This document shows positions 1 to 13,300 of a stretch of DNA of 64,000 nt, piece after piece. Position 1 is the first letter of the stretch. Every line of letters begins with the position of its first letter. Origin of the DNA: Opisthorchis felineus (lineage: Eukaryota; Platyhelminthes; Trematoda; Opisthorchiida; Opisthorchiidae); the NCBI GenBank assembly GCA_004794785.1, contig SJOL01008988.1:192578-256577 (forward strand), given 5' to 3'. The notes below the pieces were generated by a model, which worked only from the letters and a program-made list of their open reading frames with translations, was not told the DNA's origin and did no database searches. A program made the translations under genes and the position numbers.

Positions 1-302
1 CTCTCGAAGACCGATTTCTTGCCGACATTGTCGGGCATTACACCTCCATCTGTTAGAAACAGTTGAAAGTGTCATTTGGTGGCCATTGTTGCATAAACGT
101 TGCTGATGGATCACTCCGTCGCTTTGCAAAAAACGTATTGCCGTCTCCTTGTCATGAACGAGAGTTGAAAGCGTCAGGAAGTTCATTTAAGGTTGTACGT
201 CCGAACGGGGAAATTTTTGCATAAAATGAGCCTAGATGCGGATAAGGAATTGTTTTCATCAAAACTAGGTCAAGGTTGTGTGCGTACATTAAATTGAAGC
301 TG

Positions 303-346
303 GCAAAAAGTGGCGGGGCTTAACTTTTCGCGCATCCACTTTTTGC
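303..346 (+). other. Perfect 11-bp hairpin
   Basis: GCAAAAAGTGG (303-313) and CCACTTTTTGC (336-346) are exact inverted copies around a 22-base loop. The string AGTGGCGGGGCTTA also occurs twice, at the first arm and just after the second. Confidence 0.6.
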
Positions 347-404
347 ATTAGTGGCGGGGCTTATCCACAGATAGGATAGAAATATTGCTGACGAAATACA
401 CTTA

Positions 405-655
405 TTGGTAGACAAATTTGGTTTCCACAAGTGATTCACCTGAATCCCAGCTGAATCTCCCGTTTATGGTTTTTTTCCAGATGAATGTGTTGCAAAAGTC
501 CGTTTCTTGTTTCAGTTGCTATGATATTAGAGATATCGCAGTATATTTTCTTGGCGGAACACGCTATTTCGCGAGGTGCGTACAATTTGGGTTTAAGCAG
601 AACATAGGGTTGAGGGAAACTCGAGGACTCTGTCTACCCGATGGGTCTTAAGAAA
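405..655 (+). repeat. HH repeat (A then B, same strand), ribozyme truncated
   Basis: Block A from about 410 to 560, then B from 575. The hammerhead begins (TACCCGATGGGTCTTAAGAA) but the GAAAC-stem III-GTC part is gone; the DNA passes at about 650 straight into a SINE-3 copy. Confidence 0.65.
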
Positions 656-855
656 GGCCAGGCCTTTCCAGCAACCATATCAGTTCGCCTGCCATGTCAG
701 ATGTCCGGAGTTCAAACCCCGATGGGAGCAAGTGTATGCAATGCTGATTAGCTCTAATGAGAGCGAGACTCGTGTCCAGTGCTTCCCGCCTTTGGTGTGG
801 ACTCACCAAAATAATTGCGCCAGGTCAGACGGACGACTGTTCAAACGAGAATGAT
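650..855 (+). repeat. SINE-3 (Val-like tRNA head) copy
   Basis: TTCGCCTGCCATGTCAGATG is the anticodon arm, GGAGTTCAAACCCC the B box; the body GAGACTCGTGTCCAGTGCTT and TGGACTCACCA matches the copy at 24570. The 5' part of the head is replaced by HH block B. Confidence 0.62.
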
Positions 856-1494
856 GTGAACGTCTATCCTAAATGGCTGTCAGAAACTAGGTGGAATCGT
901 TGTGTGATTGAAAAGACCTTAGCTGTAAGGGATTGAACCTACATTAACTGTCTGAAATTTTGTCGCCCAACTAAATTAGTGTATCAGAAGACGCAAGTGC
1001 AAGTATTTTCTTCCGAATAAAGTCATGCAGATTAAGTCAGAACAACTTTTTAAACGGGCGTATTCCAAACCCACGGCCATGACATCCTATTCTCTCGACA
1101 TGTGAGTACGCAAATTAGTCAACAGCGGATTCCAACCAAGTTCTGAGCCTAAATGAAGTTGACCAGCTATGAATAGCCGTTGACGGATGCTAGTTTCGGT
1201 GGTTAACAATCTGAAACTGTTGAGTAAATCGTCAAGTGTTTGGTCACTGTACTCATATCCGATTAGTTAGAATGAAGGGGAACGTGACCACATGGTTCAG
1301 CGTCCCGGGACCAGACCACATCTTCGCTAAGATGCGTAGACAAATTCCGACCCATGGCTAGGTAATTGCCACGTTTGTCTCAAGGATTGACTGCCTCCTT
1401 GAGTGATGACTACTCAGCTGATAAGATGGTTTTATTTTGAGCAGACTGCTTATTGTTAGATAACTGCTAGAGTGTGGGAAAGGAAAAGAGAACA
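856..1494. other. No recognised feature
   Basis: Unique-looking, AT-moderate DNA without long frames, repeats of the window's families or RNA genes that I can recognise. Confidence 0.5.
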
Positions 1495-1690
1495 CGCGAC
1501 TGACTGACGTGAGTCACGTGATTGAAGGATGGGTGGTGGCGTTATATCCTGTCTAAATGTGAGTTTGTCACAATGAGTCACGTGAGCCACGTACTGTTGG
1601 TGATTCCCGATAGGGATGAAGCAGTTGTACAGTGGTTCTCGGCTTTCCAGCATTGATTGACCTCACTCGCGGGAGGAAATCTATAGTGAC
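1495..1690 (+). repeat. SINE-2 copy, tRNA head deleted
   Basis: Matches the leader (TCACGTGATTGAAGGATGGG, TATATCCTGTCTAAATGTGA) and the body (GATTCCCGATAGGGATGAAG, TGTACAGTGGTTCTCGGCTT) of SINE-2, with the tRNA-like part missing. Confidence 0.6.
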
Positions 1691-2059
1691 CAGTAATCTT
1701 AATATGTATAGCAAAATTCATTCCTAAAGAATGCAAACTTTGTGACATTTGTAAATCAGCTGCGTATCCGGCCATATTGAAGAATATCCAACTACTTGGG
1801 CAGTTTTTACGAATAATTTTTACAAGATTTCAAGGTCATTCAACTCAGTAAAATAAGATATGGAAAGCCCAGTGTGGTTGATGTTTTTGAGATTTCTAAC
1901 GAACGATTAGATGCAGTTCCGAATCGATTAGCTGTCAACAAAATCACTAAAATGACAATAAAAAGCTTCCAAAGTGACAAAACCGTTCAGCGGCAATGGA
2001 TGTGTACAGTTGAGCAGCTATGGGCAAACCAAAGTCACTTTAGACGTAACACACTACCC

Positions 2060-2345
2060 ATGAGGCTGCTACAAACTCTTCTACAGCCCACGATCGGTTT
2101 CGCCCTTTTTGCTGTTCATCAGCTAGGAGCAGTCCCTTAGTTTTCATCAACGTTATGTACTAACTAAACCCAAATTGGACAAATATTCTCATTTGCACAC
2201 GAATTTGGTTTTGATAGGAGACTCAACTGAATCTCAGCTGGATTTCTCGTTTATGATGACCCGCTTCCATTGAACGTGCTGCACAAAGGACGCCTCATGT
2301 TTCAGTTGGTACGATATTCAAGATATCGCAATACGTTTTTGTTGT
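2060..2345 (-). repeat. HH repeat (B' then A)
   Basis: Inverted B (2065-2175) precedes forward A (2185-2345). The minus-strand hammerhead has CUGAUGA, GAAAC, GATC and GTGGGC but a poorly pairing stem II, so it is probably weak. Confidence 0.65.
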
Positions 2346-2639
2346 AGTTTGAGTGAACCGTATATATTCGTCGTGTTCGTTGTTCAGGCTGATGGACATT
2401 CAAATTTTAGTTTTTGATACGGCAACCCACTGTGGTTTAACTTATATTTTATGACTTATCAGGAATTTCCAATAGCCCATCGAACAGAAGAAATGCGGAG
2501 TAAAAGCACATTTTGTAATTTGGAACGATTTCATTTTGAGGCACCATTCTTTCTTACTATTCTTCAAACGAACGTGCCGTAAACAAAAGTGCCATCGGGG
2601 CTCTTTGGAGCTTGTATTGAAAATTGTAAACTATGTGTT

Positions 2640-2700
2640 TCAGAAAAGTTTGGGAAACAATCGGTAGATTTACTCCGAACTTTTCTGAAACCATGACTTC
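2640..2700 (-). repeat. Family G fragment
   Basis: AGAAAAGTTTGGGAAACAAT followed by CGGTAGATTTA matches the outer 30 bases of the 60342 arm, then diverges. The ribozyme-like part is absent. Confidence 0.4.
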
Positions 2701-2964
2701 TTGGACGGTTGGAGATGGAATAAAAATGACTGAATACCATTGTATTGTTGCCTAATAAGGCGTTACATTCTGGGAGGGGATTTCCAAAAAATCCCTTCAT
2801 GTGTAGCCAGAGAACCTGCATGACTTTATAACAGTAAGGTTTTAGGGTATCTGATGAAGCCAGGACACTGACTGGATACTAGGATGGTTTTCTCCATTAC
2901 TTTAACTCAAGATTGCCCATCTAATCAGGTTAACTCGCGAAACTGGTACACATATGTAGAGCCT

Positions 2965-3055
2965 GGGCTTGAGATAGCTCATTGGTTGGGGCTCTAACCT
3001 ACTGACCGGAATGCTCATGGTCCTAGAATCACTCTGCTGCTAACTTGACTGTTAT
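2965..3055 (+). repeat. tRNA-like segment, degenerate
   Basis: GAGATAGCTCATTGGTTGGG, TACTGACCGGAATGCTC and GGTCCTAGAATCACT follow the layout of the SINE-1 head with mutated boxes. No SINE-1 body follows. Confidence 0.35.
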
Positions 3056-4129
3056 TCACTGTTTCATCTCTGTTAAACTGTTTGGTTGGTTTTCCTCAGA
3101 TTTATCATCGTATAAAGACCATTCTCTGTGGAAAAATGGCAATGGACTTCGTGGTCACACCAGTCACATGTAGTGGAACGTAGGTCAACAATAAGATAGT
3201 TTGCTTTCACCTCGTTGTCATTTATGTCGACGATACGAAGAATCCGAAGTCCGGATTAAATGAATGAGTGAGACTCATATCATAAACACAGAGCCTACTT
3301 GATAACCCAACCGAAGATGCGCTACAGTTTTTTGCCTGTTGCCTTCAAGGTTTGGATGCTTTTGTGAAGCACGGTATTGTAAGCATTGGAAGGGTATCCA
3401 GGTGTGGCACCATCCATCCAAGCTTTACTCATACGAGTCAGTGGTGTGAATGCTGAGCGCACAATTTAAGAAAGAATGTCCGGGAGGCAGTATCTGGAAA
3501 GTACCCTCGTGTCGCTGTTTCACAACGATACTGTAAACCTTTCACAATAGACATTGGTCACCTGATATTAGCTAAGCCGAGTTCCATGACATCTATTCGA
3601 TATACCGATATGTTTGTCGAGGGTCGGTTGAATCACCACTCGCGAAACTGAGCATTCGTTAAGCGCCTGGGTTTACAATACCCTGAAATGTCTATAGAAC
3701 TGGGAAAATGACTAGATCAAGCACCACCGAGTTCACGCTCCAGGACAAATCCCAAAGTTTAGTGTATCACATTCAGTTGATTGAACCACATGTTTTTTAC
3801 GCAAAGCTCAGTAGGAAAGCCGCTTATAAAGTCATAGCTTTCGTTTCTGACAGCTGAAAAGAAATTGATTGCCATACCTTGTGACAGTTATATTTCCTGT
3901 TTCCCGAAAAAGATTGTTCACCTGTTTCAGAATTGCCAAAAAATTCCGATCCTTTTTAAGAGGAGTATGACATTTTATCTATCCTTCCAGCTATGAAATT
4001 CGCGGAATCGAAACACAGTGGTTTGTCTAGTGTGGGTGGTCCGTGTTCAAGAATTATAGATCGAGGAAGGCCACCTCATATATGCACACCTCATGCAATC
4101 ACTATCCTCTAGTTGATGAAATACAAGTA
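3056..4129. other. No recognised feature
   Basis: No frame above about 60 codons and no match to the window's repeat families. Probably intron or intergenic DNA. Confidence 0.5.
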
Positions 4130-4530
4130 GTTGTGAACTAATTTGGTGTCACGGGGTTTTCAGCAACCTTATGAATAGTGTGTCTCGTGAAAAGAAAAAC
4201 TACGCCCAATGGTAGTGAAATGGGTGTGGTAGGGGTTTTCAGTGTCAAACAAGAATTCTTTCAGCAAAGTTAGCTATGACAGACTCATAGTCCAACAAGC
4301 GGAATCCGAATTGGAGTGCAAACGAGTGAGTTTCGCGAATTTCGTACAGTTTAGGTCCTGGTATGACAAAAGGTTGACTGAAGGAAAACTCGGGGACTGT
4401 GCCTACCTAATCGGTCCGAATAAGAAGCGTGGAACTGATTGTGGCCTTTTGAACAGTTTTCAGCAACCTTATGTCTGTGGACGGGCTCGAAAAGCTAATC
4501 TCCCGCATATCAGAGAGGTACTCTTTTAAG
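4130..4530 (+). repeat. HH repeat fragments, heavily decayed
   Basis: A scrap of A joined to the end of B at 4135-4195, then a B block at 4345-4495 whose hammerhead core is destroyed (CTAATCGG in place of CTGATGAG; GGAAC in place of GAAAC). An open frame across this stretch is incidental. Confidence 0.5.
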
Positions 4531-5887
4531 TGAACTAACAAGGTATCTGACAATCTTCCTCACCTGTGTACCTAAACAGGTGATAATTAAGAGTGACTTG
4601 AATGTGTGGTGTGTGCCTTTCAAAGGGCCAGAGAGCGCACCTATCCACTTATTTGTTCAGTTTACGAAAAAAGTGCACTAATCTCGATGTTCAATTGGAC
4701 CATCTTGGAAGCGGACTTGATTTCGAACGTCCAATCAAAGCCTGATCTGCATATTTGTGGCTGGTGATGGATCTGGGAGTGGAAATATTGATTAGGATTA
4801 AAAAGAAAACAAATAGTGAGTGGGTGTATGATTTCGATGAGAGACTGGTGGATTTATGCCCACTGTTAGCAGTAACCGATGTTCAATTGATCGCATAACC
4901 AATGATGACTTTTATTAAATCCATGTCAATGACGAATTTAACAAAAAGTCATAGCGGGTTACTTCAATCGAGACCTCTAGCCTGATTCAAAGACAGATGA
5001 AAGCCGTGGAGCCAAATTTCAGACAAGCTTGCAGTTAAGCGGATGGCAATTCGTCATAAAGTGCATTCAGACCTTCGGTTCAACTTTCCAACCAAAAACT
5101 TTTGGAAAACCCAGAGTGGAACAGCAGCGCGGCTGATCAGTCTGTGGTTTCCCGAATCATTTTTTGGAAACGGTGGTGTAGGAAATCGGGCTCACTTCCC
5201 TACATGCTATGGGCTTCCTTTTCTCATTCACTTACGAGAAAGTATGGAGCTGAACAGTGCGCCAAGCGAGGTCTGAAGAACTGTTCGCTATGGGTTGCGT
5301 CGCACTTCAGTTGCCTTCCCAAGGCTTATTTATGCACTTAGCAATTCTAATAGGCTGTGGCCTGTTACGGTTGTTTGGAGGACAATACATGAAATGACAC
5401 CCAGGGATGCGGAGACTGGAAATGTTGTCACGAAGTGAATACAACGTCGACCAACTGGATCATCCTGGTTAGCATTAAGTTAGACTATAGTAGCCAGAGG
5501 AATTTTGAAAAAGTGTACACACAAATAGGAATGGTCTATAAGAACAGCAGGAAAATCTCATTATACTTTTCGGCTTTACACCATTCATCTTAATCATGAT
5601 ATCATGGTTATAATTGTAGTGATTTAGTAATCTTCAGTAGAAAATCCTATTTTCAAGCCTTAGTTTGAATAGCTTTTATTGCCGGAATGATGGTGTTCCG
5701 CATTCTTTCACGCCGTATTCCCTTGAGAGGAGAACAATAGTAAGTTTAGGCATGAAAAATTGTGTCCACACTCGTTTGCGTGTAAAACATGGTTGTGGTG
5801 GGCAGAGGAGTGTCGCTGCAGGACCTGGTCTTTGGTTGAGTTCCAGAAGGTTGCTACCTCCCATTTTATTTCCTTCAGTGGCACTGT
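4531..5887. other. No recognised feature
   Basis: Overlapping short frames at 5043-5341 and 5665-5922 have no splice context or recognisable motif. Confidence 0.5.
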
Positions 5888-5985
5888 TCACATCACGTGG
5901 TCACGTGTTGTCACAGGGGTGAACCTTCTATCCGAAGTCGTCACTCGTCACTCGTCACCAGTCAACACGTGACCACGTGATGTGA
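5888..5985. repeat. 23-bp perfect inverted repeat, CACGTG-rich
   Basis: TCACATCACGTGGTCACGTG plus TTG (5888-5910) is the exact reverse complement of 5963-5985. The 52-bp spacer holds three GTCACTC-type repeats. The right arm is the leader of the SINE-2 copy, so the left arm is probably the start of a second, inverted copy that was lost. Confidence 0.75.
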
Positions 5986-6200
5986 GCCGTTCGTGGCCGA
6001 ACGGTTTAGACTTCGGCTACTAACCGAGAGATTGCGAGTTCGAATCACCCCTGAAGATCCGTGAGATACGCACTACTAATGATTCCCAATAGGGAAGAAA
6101 CGGCTGTGCCTTGTCTGTCTGATTTTTGACACAGATTCGCTTCACTTTCAGGATGAAGTCTCCATCGAACCAATTAACTACTCAGTTGATCGTTGCCACG
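5960..6200 (+). repeat. SINE-2 (Ser/Leu-like tRNA head) copy
   Basis: GTGGCCGAACGGTTTAGA is the A box of long-variable-arm tRNAs; the B box GAGTTCGAATCACC lies about 45 bases on. The body GATTCCCAATAGGGAAGAAA and CACAGATTCGCTTCACTTTC follows. The leader starts in a 23-bp inverted repeat (5963-5985). Confidence 0.75.
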
Positions 6201-6854
6201 CTTTCGAAGTGAAATCCAATGATGCTTAACTGATCTCCAGATCCACTGGGTTCGTGTCGTAGCCGAATTACTTTGGTCTGGCTTTGACTCGTGTCGATCA
6301 CACACCTGGCGATCGACGAAGAAAGCATTCACGTCATACTTTGTCATCTTAGTAGCACCCACAAAGCACTGCTACGCTGACTCATGAAATCGTTCGTCGA
6401 TTCGATGACGCAGTACCGTTCCGTTCCGCCTGTGTATGCTTCCTTGTGCTGCTCAGTTGCCATCAGTTCGCCCACACATATTTTCATTCCGTTTTAAGTA
6501 GTTCGATTTCCTGGCGAATGAAAAAATTGCTAGCATTTCGCGATAAGTTTTAACATTGGGAAACCAGATGGGGAATTCCAGCCATAATCGATCTTGAATA
6601 AATGTATCTTGGAAATCACAACCTGCATGAATAGAAAATTTTCCTGATTTGTTCCATAGTTTGTTTCGGTAATACTGAAAGAATATTGCGTGTGTTTGCA
6701 TGCCTCATCGTATAGCTTCAAAATTGGTTTTCTGTCACACATGACTCAATTTTTTCGATTGGTGCTGTGGAACTGATTGCAGCTAGCGTGACCCTCAACT
6801 TCCTCTGTCCCACTGTATCACTGTAGGTCAAACAGATTAGACCAGGGCTAATTT
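6201..6854. other. No recognised feature
   Basis: Short overlapping minus-strand frames only; nothing that resembles a known family. Confidence 0.5.
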
Positions 6855-7350
6855 AAGGTTTGACAAATACAGTCGTTTGCATACCAGTTTGGATTGCACG
6901 GGAGAATTGCCTGAAACGCAGCCGAGTCTCTCGTTTATGTTATTCTTCAACTGAGCGTACTGCAAATAGGCAGCCTCTTGTTTCATGTGGTACGATATTC
7001 GGGGTATCGCAGTATATTTTCATAAAGGAAACTACTCACAAGGTTGCTGAAAACTCTTCGACAGCCCACGACCTGATCCGCCCTTCATAAACGGGGGATT
7101 TTAGCTAGGCTTCAGATGAGTTTCCCTTGAAAGCAAAATTAGTGTGCAATTGAGTGTAGTTGTCGAATTTCGGACAATTTGGGTTCACGGAACCTCGGGA
7201 CTGCCACTACCTGATGTATTGCGATATCTCGAATATCGTACCGGCTTAGACATGAGACGGCCTGGTGCAGGGACCACGTGTACTCGACGAGCTCCAAGAA
7301 GGGCACAACCAGTAGTGGGCCATCGAACACTTTTCAGCAACCTTATAAGT
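6855..7350. repeat. HH repeat, compound and internally interrupted
   Basis: Forward A (6858-7020), inverted B truncated at its hammerhead (7022-7085), a part of inverted A (7088-7170), then forward B from 7175. The plus-strand hammerhead begins (ACCTGATG) at about 7205, is interrupted by about 70-80 bp of inverted A centre (7217-7265), and resumes with GAGCTCCAAGAAGGGC near 7288. GAAAC is mutated to ACAAC. Confidence 0.65.
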
Positions 7351-10300
7351 AAAGTGTTCTGTAAAGAGAGATTTAAAGACTTTCAATCAACAAGCTGATG
7401 AATAATAGGAAGTCGTTTTTAGCGTATTATTCTGATGGTTCACTCGGGTGACCAGTTTTGCTACTGGGGTAATTTCACGTTACTGGTTAAGGTGGGCTTA
7501 ATGACAGAGCGCGTTCAATTTTGTGATTACAACTCGTGGGAATATCGCCGCGTGCACCACCAAAGGCACCGCGAGGAGCAAGTGTGAACCCGAATTATAT
7601 GTCTGATAATAATCATTCAGAAATTCAAGTAACCATAGAAATAACCAAGTAGAAGTGTGGGTTCCAAGAGAGCGAACGAGGCAACCAACTTGGTATCGGT
7701 TAGCTGCCCAAAAAAGAAACCCTTGTTCTGAACGCAATAAGCGAGTAGAGTCGACCTTTTTTCTGAGGTTAATTTTTCTAAGTGTGGTCGTTACCAATTG
7801 CTGGAAAATCACATAAATATGCTCCTAGGAACCTGAAGTGGGCGATGTATATTAGAGTTTCTTTTACCTGCTTGTCGATTTTTCTTTTCATCCACCTAAG
7901 TTGTCAACCAGTCTTAGGAGTTATTTGACCCTTCAAAATATGAAGCGTGGTTTCATCCGCCTGGCCTGCTTCATTATGTAACTCCATTTCGCCGGAGAAG
8001 CCAAAGGCAACGATTGGCTCGGATAAGGTAAACTGGTTACTTGGACAGGTAACCCGAATTTTCGTGCTCATTTTCAAGTTTGGTGATATCACAAATGAAA
8101 ATGCCGTATGTCTGTTTTATTTCCCAGGTTTCTTTAAGTCAGGTTGTATGACATGACAAATTTTCCGTAATTTATGTGCGTTGAATGTCTTTTTTCAATT
8201 TGAACTAAATCTCCCCCCAAAGGAGTATACAACAGGAATGAAGCAAGATTTTTCCCCTCCCTGGGCCTCCTCTCTTTGTGGGGTTGTTGTAACGTTACCT
8301 GAGTTCCGCCCTCCAAAACCAACTCTGTGAACTTGTTCGAGCAACGCAGTGCCCCTTAAACTTGAGAGCAAATGAAACAAGATATGCCCTTAATTGTTTC
8401 ATCCACTATGCAGAGCCGTTTGGTTGGTAAATTCCTCCACTTTTAAATACATCTTCAAAAGCGAATCACATAAGTCGTTCTTCGTCGAAACTGCTGAATG
8501 TTCCGATTCTTACTGTCCTACCGTGGCTTAACCAAATGTTACTCAGGTCCGAAAAAGCCGTTAGATTTCATTCCAAAGGACGCTGTTTGATTAAAGTCCC
8601 CCACCTGGCGGCTTACTATGCGGACAGGTGTGTAGATGGCCTACTTTGAATGAAGTTTTCCATCGTTTGTTCAATTTGAAAAGATGAAATTCGAATTACC
8701 CTAAAGTTATTTCAAATGTCGAATTCTGCTCAACCAACGTTGTAAGCATGCACAAGAAACACGAGAAGAGTTTTTCAGACTGTCCCGTGGGATACTGGAA
8801 CGATTTTCCCCATTGAGAGAGGACACCTTCCAGTGTGTGCCTGAACTGTCCCTACCTGACGAATTTTCTTCCATGTAGAGGCCTCTAAAAGTGCAATCCT
8901 AATAAATACGAGCGTAGTATAGCATTTTTTTTTGGAGAATTAGGCATGAAGAAGAATTTCGAGATATATTTAACAGCTCCTCCTAAGTTCACTGCCCGCT
9001 GAAAGGAAGAACTCAGGAAATCCCATGAAAGGTGGTAAACTTGTTGCTAAACAAAATAGATCAGCTGTGCTCAGATGACGCATCAAAAAACTGAGTTGAG
9101 CTCATTCAGACTGAGCTGAGAACAAATGATTCATCAACTTCACATTCAGGCGAAATAATACTAAACTGCACCCAAAAGGCTGAACCTGTATCCAAAAAGT
9201 CTTGCACGATCCTGCAAAAATTTAGTATACTTATGGTGTTTCGACTGAACAAGACAGCACAATACACTTGGAGCACTTTAAAGTCCATAGATGATGAAAC
9301 AGTCTTCATCAATGAGATAAGGCGTGGGGGATATGAAGCCGCCTGTATAAATAAAACTAGAAAGCAGATGTGCGAACGGATCGATGATCACAAAAACGCA
9401 CGATTGTCACCCCAAAATGCGACTCAACTACCCAAACTGGAAACAGATGCAACTGTTGTACTTTGTAGTATGACAGGAAGCAGCAAGATGCTTTTCGATT
9501 AACGCAAATTAATCTCGGTATGTGGAATGTTGTTGCGCAGAATCTTAAAAAACTGACGCTCAACTCGCACGTCTGCCGAAACGATGGCTAACAATCATTT
9601 GTCGTATGGACAAGACTGGAGACGAACATCCAAAATGTGGTTTCCTCGATACAACACAAATGTCCAGACACACTGACTTGACCCAACCGAACAGCCTGTC
9701 GAAAACTGTCTGTCTCATTACAGAGAGCCGTTGGTAAATGTTTTCTTGTGTGTGCAACTTCGCCGTTGATGAAGGTTGCCAGGGTTAATCGAGACGATGA
9801 CTGATAAGACCCCGTTCGAAAACGTCGTGCACTCTCCGATTGACCGTACAATTCCCACCTGGTTTAAGTTTTTTTTAAAAACTCAGATCGCTTTTATCGG
9901 GAAAACTTTCGATTGCAATCTTCGACAATCCCTTAAATGGGTCCAGAAAATCGAGCTTCGTACAACCTTGAAACAGATCTTAAATATGGTATGAGGGGAT
10001 GCACTTTTCACCAGTTATAAGGCCATAACCCACCTGAGTCTGCAGCTCGTCAATGGCTCGAGGTAACTCACTTCTTTGGAGACGCTAGTAACATTACACG
10101 CACCCGATGAGAGATGGCATCTCGCTAACAGTCAAGCTTTGTTTAGACAGTCAAACATGCTCATCTTGACACTATGACGTCTTAGTGGACTTTTACGCAG
10201 TCGAATCAAAGTTGCATTTACCACTCATGCGGAAACGCCGTTCCTCTGAACACTTTTCGAGTCATATTGATCTTAAAATTCACCAACCAGGAGATCAGTT

Positions 10301-13300
10301 CATTCTTGCATTATTCTGCGGTACTGAAATTAACCCGGCCTGAAAGTTTATTTTAGAATTGTGGTATCTTTGGTCTACCCGGTTACTAACTTAAGGCCGA
10401 TCTCCTGAGCATAGTCTGTACTCTAAAATGTCTTAGAACAAAACGCCATTAGATGTTCATCTAAAGCTCCTGTGTTAGCGGCATTCGGGTAGAGTGGCAC
10501 CGAGTACATGCATCCACACCCCTTCACTGCCATCATCTACGCGATGTGCTCGGAAGTACATGCGACGTGCATGTGAGTGATGAAGCGGTAGAACGAGGGC
10601 AAATTCTGAACTCACCGCAAAAGGGTTTGATAGTTGCCCGAGGTGGACAGATATGATGCGCCTGGTTGTGCGCAAAGCTATTGAAACTTTCAAGGAGTGA
10701 AGTTTCACGGATGCAAACATTTTGCGAACAGTGTTGTCCGGAGGAAAATGGAAACTATCTGATTCTACCAGAAGCCAACCAAAGAGGTTGAAGTTCACGA
10801 AATCTTCGGTGTTTGCCTTGGTCTTATTTTCTTAGGTAATAAAGTCTGAATTCAATTCCTAGTGGAACTTTATTCACAGCAGCACACTCACCATTAAAAT
10901 GCAAGCCAGCGGAGAGTAGATTGCGTACAAGATAACTATGGTTTCATTAGTAGCTAGTGCGTCAGAGGCATCTTTGGAAGAATCCATTCAGTAAATTCTG
11001 GATGAACTAAACCCTTCAGTCCTTCAGACTTTTTCCAGAACACGGTGATTGATAACAGGTAAAAAAGAGAGCATCCGTGAAGTGCTGATGAACTGACACG
11101 AGATGGAAAGGCACCATAACATATTTCAAGGTCACACACAGAACTGACGCGTCTCTGACTGTAAAATATCAATGAAACGCTGACCCAAGTAGGCATCTGC
11201 AGGAGTGTTTTCCACCCCTTTTAGGTGTAGCAGATACATGTACTGGACGAGCCCGGTTTGGGTCAGAACCGCTTGGGATAGTGAATGGGTGGTTTCGCGC
11301 CTCCCAGCGGTAACAAGATCAAAGTTGAACTGGATCCTCTAAAACTAATGACTTGAAAACAAACATTTGTGGAACCAGGTACAACTTCATGCCATAGCCC
11401 TGCGTTCCTCAGTATTATAATATTGCCTGCCGCAAGAGCTTAAAACGGATAGAGACAATGACCATAGCGGTAAGGGTCCAGTGACGTCCCCGAGGAAGAT
11501 GAATGAGCATCTGGAAAACTTAGTGAGGCAGCAGTACACTCATAATATTCTGATATAGACTGAACATAGTGGGAGTAAAAAGCATTCTGCATATAAACCG
11601 TCCAAAGTTTTAAAAAGTAGGATATCCCGGTTGAATAATCCCCAAACCTTTGTGTTTTCTTGTGCCAAATAGACGAGGAAGACTCACGGACTACTATTTG
11701 GCATTTGGACATATAAGCACCAAAAAAACCCTCAACAAAGGATTCCTAGCATTTATTGACAACCGGGTATCCTCAAGGGCGCTCCTTTTCATGAGAAATC
11801 CTAGAACATAAATTGCCTTGACTTTTATGGGACGTTTTCAGCTAACAAGAACACCTAAACAGAAGGTTTTCGTAAAAATTTCCATTGTTTTGAAAAGCCC
11901 GATTGTTCAAAATTATTACCTCCTAAAGTTACACTTTGATCTCTGAAAGGCGCCAGCAATATACCTATCCTCTACAGACTGGATTCCGTTGAACATATCC
12001 CAGGATGTAACCGGTTTTTCTTTAAGATGTTACAGCGTCTGGATTTTACTAAACAGTGACTGCGCTCGTAGTATTTTCACTCATCTTTACCACTGTCCTG
12101 CTGTTGATGGTGAGAAGTGCTTATGGCTGTTTACACACCAAAAAAACGCGTCCACTCATGCACTTCTGTATACACACGCTCGACTTCGCTGGAACACTCG
12201 GTCTGTCAGCTCACCCGAACTGAGTGTCACTCACCTCGGAACTCTGGGACCAATCGATCGGAGTTCACTACCATTGTGTCGATTGTTGTACGGAAGCTCG
12301 TCTGACAAGTGCGAGAAATGAACAGCATCGTGGCAACCCGGCTTTTTGTAAAGTTAAATCTTGGGGATAGATTAAAAAACAGGTAAATGTGTGCACCTTG
12401 TACGTATTGCACACGGATTCCAATCATTTAGTACAAATAATGAGTCTGACCACTCCTCGTTTTATTTTGTATTTCAGTTGACTTAGCATTTAGGACGCCA
12501 GTCCTTGTAGCCCTCTTGTCAAAAGCTGCTTTGGTCAGGGGTAGGCGAATTCCTCGAAGAATGTCATCATCCCGACTGAAGAAAATGTTAATCTTGACCC
12601 ATTTTGCCTAAGTTCGCAGTCCGTTTTCTATTTGCTCAAATAAAATAAACATCAGTGGTAAACCACCAAGTAGGCCGTCTAAGGTGCCTTAATATTCAGT
12701 TTGCTTCAAACGGACTTCATCTTTACTTCTGAAAACAACACACTTTCCAGATATACCGTCCAGTGGAGCTTTCTAATTATTCTATTATTGAGAAGCTCCC
12801 GGTATTATGAACAATACTGTCTGACTGAGTGCTTCCTTCTTCATCGGAATCTCCGGCTTCCCCTTTCACCATTTTGACATTTTTCAGTTCTCTGTTCCCG
12901 TTTTATCGGTTCACTTACCTGACCAGAATCTGAAAGGTTCCGGTCGAACAAACCTTTTATTTCACTGCGTTGAAGTCTTATATTCCCTCAAAGTTAGAAG
13001 CCGTTCATATCCCATAGCTAGGCTGTGCTGCCGATATTTTCCAATTTCTCCTTCAATTTTTAGTTTTATTGTTGCTCGGCAGTGATCATTAGTCTTTCTT
13101 GCACTCCTTGCAGGCCAAATTCGAGAAGGGGACAATTTGGCCATGTAATCATTGTCCCATTCATCGCACCGCATACGACATTGTTTCGTTATTCAGATGA
13201 CCTTAATGATTCCCAGACGTTTTAACAAGACGCAGAGACGAGAAGAACGTTAGCATTGACGTAATAAGCCACTCCTGCTTCAAGAGCCTCTGCCCACCCA

